Origin: Sphingomonas mollis
GTDB lineage: Bacteria > Pseudomonadota > Alphaproteobacteria > Sphingomonadales > Sphingomonadaceae
Assembly (NCBI RefSeq): GCF_016427505.1
Contig: NZ_JAELXS010000005.1
Span: 1-64,000 of the forward strand
Reading direction: 5' to 3'
DNA: 64,000 bases
The first letter of the stretch is position 1. Each line of letters starts with the position of its first letter. Positions 61,631 to 64,000 of the stretch are shown in pieces. The position numbers and the translations under genes were made by a program. Below the pieces are notes generated by a model. That model made no database searches and had not been told where the DNA came from. It saw nothing but the letters and a program-made list of their open reading frames with translations.

Positions 61631-62368
61631 TCAGAACGGAAACAGCGCGTCATAGATCTGCTGGCCCCAACGCGCCTGTTGCGCCTGCGTCAACTGGCCG
61701 CGCCCGCCGTAACTGATGCGTGCCTCCGCGATCTGGGTGTGGCGGATGCTGTTGTCGCGGGCGATATCCTGCGGCCGGACGATGCCGGTGACGATCAGCT
61801 CGCGCAGCTCGTAATTGACGCGAATCTCCTGCCGGCCGCGGATCACCAGATTGCCGTTGGGCAGTACGTTGGTGACGATCGCCGACATCGTCATGTTGAT
61901 CGTCTCGCTGCGGCTGATCGTGCCGCCGCCATTATATTGGGACTTTGAATTGCCCGCGACCAGCTTCGACGGATCGCCGCCCGGCAGCTTCGTCTCCAGC
62001 CCGAGCAGCGACGACAGGCCGGCGGACTCCGACCCGCCCCGCGTGCGGGCGGTGTTGTTGCCCATGTCGGCCTTGTCGGCGACGTTGATCTTCACGGTCA
62101 GGATGTCGCCGTTCCGCGCCGCCCGCTGGTCGCCCAGAAACGCGCCAGCCCCCGCCCGGAACAGCGAGGCACCCGCCGGTGGCGGCGCCGTCGCCTCGCG
62201 ACGCTGGACGATGCCGGGGCGGCCGAGCGACTCCTCGATCGACGGCGCATCGGCGGTATCGATCGCGGTCATCTTCGGCGCCTTGCCGACCTGAGCCAGC
62301 CGGTCGGTGACGGCGCAGCCGGACAGGGCAACCGCCCCGACAAACAAGACGGGAATGGTGGATTTCAT
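61631..62368 (-). CDS. flgH: Flagellar L-ring lipoprotein FlgH
   Basis: 245 residues. Lipoprotein signal with lipobox LSGC (Cys18) and the FlgH core (GDILTVKINVADKADMGNNT, RQEIRVNYELRELIVTGIVR, RPQDIARDNSIRHTQIAEAR). Forms the outer-membrane ring around the rod. ATG at 62368 has GGGGAA 7 bases upstream; ATG 62389 overlapping flgA is an alternative. Confidence 0.95.
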   Translation of the reverse strand: MKSTIPVLFVGAVALSGCAVTDRLAQVGKAPKMTAIDTADAPSIEESLGRPGIVQRREATAPPPAGASLFRAGAGAFLGDQRAARNGDILTVKINVADKADMGNNTARTRGGSESAGLSSLLGLETKLPGGDPSKLVAGNSKSQYNGGGTISRSETINMTMSAIVTNVLPNGNLVIRGRQEIRVNYELRELIVTGIVRPQDIARDNSIRHTQIAEARISYGGRGQLTQAQQARWGQQIYDALFPF

Positions 62369-62385
62369 CGAATTTCCCCGTCCGA

Positions 62386-62826
62386 TCATGGTGCCGTCAC
62401 CCGAACCGCGCCGGAGCCTTCGACGACGCCGTCCAGCGTCCGGTTGGTCGATGCGGTGACGACGCGGACCAGATCGCCCATCCCGCCGCTGGTCAGGGCG
62501 CGGGCACCGGTGGCGATCACCAGCCCGCCGCTGCGCAGCGTCACGGTCACCGGCTCACCGCGCCGCACCAGTCGCGGCGTCATGACGTCACCGGCGCGCA
62601 CGACCGCGCCGATCGCCAGATTGCGCACCGCCTCGCGCCCCGCCGCCTGCCCCGGCGGCAACGCCCCGCTGGCCAGACCGGGGCTGCGCGGTTGCAGCTC
62701 GAAATCGGTGGTGGACAATATCTCGCCGCGTTCGATCGGGCGGACCAGCACGGGCGCGGGCGGCGGCTCGACCGCCGCCGGGGCGGCACTGGCAAGCGCC
62801 AGCAACAGGGAGGCGACGATGCTCAC
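62386..62826 (-). CDS. flgA: P-ring assembly chaperone FlgA
   Basis: 146 residues with a signal peptide and one SAF domain (VRPIERGEILSTTDFELQPR, GEPVTVTLRSGGLVIATGAR). Short for FlgA (enteric about 219) and lacking the N-terminal domain. Chaperones FlgI, encoded at 1888-3030. ATGA overlap with flgG. Confidence 0.88.
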   Translation of the reverse strand: MSIVASLLLALASAAPAAVEPPPAPVLVRPIERGEILSTTDFELQPRSPGLASGALPPGQAAGREAVRNLAIGAVVRAGDVMTPRLVRRGEPVTVTLRSGGLVIATGARALTSGGMGDLVRVVTASTNRTLDGVVEGSGAVRVTAP

Positions 62827-63611
62827 CGCAACTGGCTCGACGTGGCGAGCATCTCGTCCGCCGTCTTCACGACGCGGCTGTTCATCTCATAGGCGCGCTG
62901 CGCGGTGATGAGCGAGGTGATCTCCGCCACCGGATTGACATTCGACGCCTCGACGAAGCCCTGCAACGTCGTGCCCAGCCCCGGATCGCCCGGCGCCCCG
63001 ACCGTCGGCTGGCCCGATGCTGCGCTGGCGAGCAGGATGTTCTGCCCCTGCGCCTCAAGCCCCGCCTCGTTGACGAAAGTGGCGACCTGCAACTGACCGA
63101 CCGTCTGCATATCGGTGGCGCCGGCGGTCTTCACCTGCACCTGTCCGGTCTTCGAGATCGCGACATCGACCGCGTCGGCGGGGATGGCGATGCCCGGCTG
63201 CACCGGATAGCCGTCCGACGTCACCAGTTCGCCCTGATCGGAAAGCTGGAACGACCCGTCGCGGGTATAGCCGGTCTCTCCGCTCGGCATCGTCACCTGA
63301 AAGAATCCGCGTCCCTGGATCGCCAGATCGTACCGGTTGCCGGTCTGGTTGGGGGCGCCCTGTTCGGTGATGCGGTACACGCCACCCGTCCGCACGCCCG
63401 CGCCGATCTGGATGCCGGTCGGCACCTTGGCCTCGCTCGCGCCGCCCGCCGAGGTGCCGGGGCGGGTTTCCTGCTGATAGAGCAGGTCCTGGAACGCCGC
63501 CCGCTGCCGCTTGAACCCGGTGGTGTTCATGTTGGCGATATTGTTCGAGATGACATCGACATTGGTCTGTTGGGCCAGCATCCCGGTGCTGGCGATCGAA
63601 AGCGTCCGCAT
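62823..63611 (-). CDS. flgG: Flagellar distal rod protein FlgG
   Basis: 262 residues: NVDVISNNIANMNTTGFKRQ, GRGFFQVTMPSGETGYTRDG and EITSLITAQRAYEMNSRVVK are standard FlgG. Longest rod part, passing the P- and L-rings. 26 bases after flgF. Confidence 0.97.
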   Translation of the reverse strand: MRTLSIASTGMLAQQTNVDVISNNIANMNTTGFKRQRAAFQDLLYQQETRPGTSAGGASEAKVPTGIQIGAGVRTGGVYRITEQGAPNQTGNRYDLAIQGRGFFQVTMPSGETGYTRDGSFQLSDQGELVTSDGYPVQPGIAIPADAVDVAISKTGQVQVKTAGATDMQTVGQLQVATFVNEAGLEAQGQNILLASAASGQPTVGAPGDPGLGTTLQGFVEASNVNPVAEITSLITAQRAYEMNSRVVKTADEMLATSSQLR

Positions 63612-63637
63612 CGCGCAATTCCTATTCTAGAGTGAAA

Positions 63638-64000
63638 TCAGCCGAGCTTGCCCAGGCGGTCGATCGCGCGCCGGCGCAGATCGTCCATGTCCTGCGACAT
63701 CTTCATGCTGGATTGGTAGGCGCGCAGGATCTCGACCATCTGCGTGGTCTCGACGATCGGCTCGACGTTCGATGCCTCGATCCCGCCGTTGCGCAACCTG
63801 GTGTCGGCCGCCGCCAGTTCACGGCCGTTGCTGGCGGTCATCAGGCCATCGCCGCGCGGCGTGACCATGCGTTCGTCGTCGAACACGGTCACCGCGATGC
63901 GGCCGACCGGGCCATCCTTGGTTGCGACGGTGCCGTCGTTGCCGATGGTCAGCGTCGCCAGCTGGTCGGCCGGCACCGCGATCGGTCGCCCGCCCTCGCC
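63638..64000 (-). CDS. flgF: Flagellar proximal rod protein FlgF, C-terminal part (cut by window edge)
   Basis: The last 120 residues are visible; the frame runs off the right edge. Ends with the rod-family C-terminus (ASNVEPIVETTQMVEILRAY). Sequence before it (MTASNGRELAAADTRLRNGG) fits FlgF. Start lies outside. Confidence 0.9.
   Translation of the reverse strand, partial: GEGGRPIAVPADQLATLTIGNDGTVATKDGPVGRIAVTVFDDERMVTPRGDGLMTASNGRELAAADTRLRNGGIEASNVEPIVETTQMVEILRAYQSSMKMSQDMDDLRRRAIDRLGKLG

Noticed and set aside
1..64000. tRNA, rRNA, CRISPR, integrase, transposase
   Set aside because: No cloverleaf, repeat-spacer pattern or recombinase motif was found by reading. A tRNAscan or CRISPR search would settle it.

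Overview
This 64-kb window is GC-rich, gene-dense alphaproteobacterial DNA that looks like Sphingomonas or a close sphingomonad. The evidence is the FliX/FlbD/FlbT flagellar regulators and a FlaEY-like protein (alphaproteobacterial hallmarks), the protein sequences, and long inverted repeats at convergent gene ends of kinds familiar from sphingomonad genomes. I see no tRNA, rRNA, CRISPR array, prophage or insertion sequence.

Layout. (1) 1-32000 holds most of a lateral/polar flagellum cluster: a truncated chemoreceptor; flgN-flgJ-flgI with divergent fliX; flhB-fliR-fliQ-fliE-flgC; fliN2-fliO-fliP; the long leftward run fliG-fliH-fliF-fliN-flbD-flhA-fliK-flgD; flaEY-flgB; a two-HTH repressor-like protein, an unknown protein and a sigma-70-region-2 protein; flbT-fliI-fliJ-transglycosylase; and flgE-flgK-flgL. 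(2) 32000-43400 is mostly housekeeping: prfC, an aldose epimerase, pheT-pheS, a GIY-YIG protein, rplT-rpmI, an AsmA protein, a winged-helix-like protein and a HisN-like phosphatase. (3) 43400-55900 is accessory: a peroxiredoxin, a GGDEF protein, two micro-ORFs behind a sigma-54-type promoter, a PEBP protein, an Ivy-like lipoprotein, DUF1810, and a four-gene operon of exported DUF11-type proteins ending in a 1663-residue protein with a predicted outer-membrane barrel, followed by a double PilZ protein. (4) 56000-64000 holds ppc, an unknown protein, two flagellin genes with near-identical leaders, then flgH-flgA-flgG-flgF running off the right edge.

How it fits together. The export gate (FlhA, FlhB, FliP, FliQ, FliR, FliO), ATPase complex (FliH, FliI, FliJ), MS- and C-ring parts (FliF, FliG, FliN x2), rod, hook, junction, P- and L-rings and filament are all here. 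FliM, FliL, motAB, fliD, flgM and flaF are not in the window. Two signals repeat before the flagellar operons: CCTATAAT-like boxes and a palindromic GGCAAGTTTT element close to what is expected of a FlbD site. The FlbD homologue itself has lost the sigma-54 contact loop and the canonical Walker residues, and I find no good -24/-12 promoter in front of these flagellar operons. I infer that transcription here has been rewired, perhaps through the sigma-70-like protein at 23312-24208. The only strong sigma-54-type promoter I found drives a hairpin leader and two tiny hydrophobic peptides at 45214-45510.
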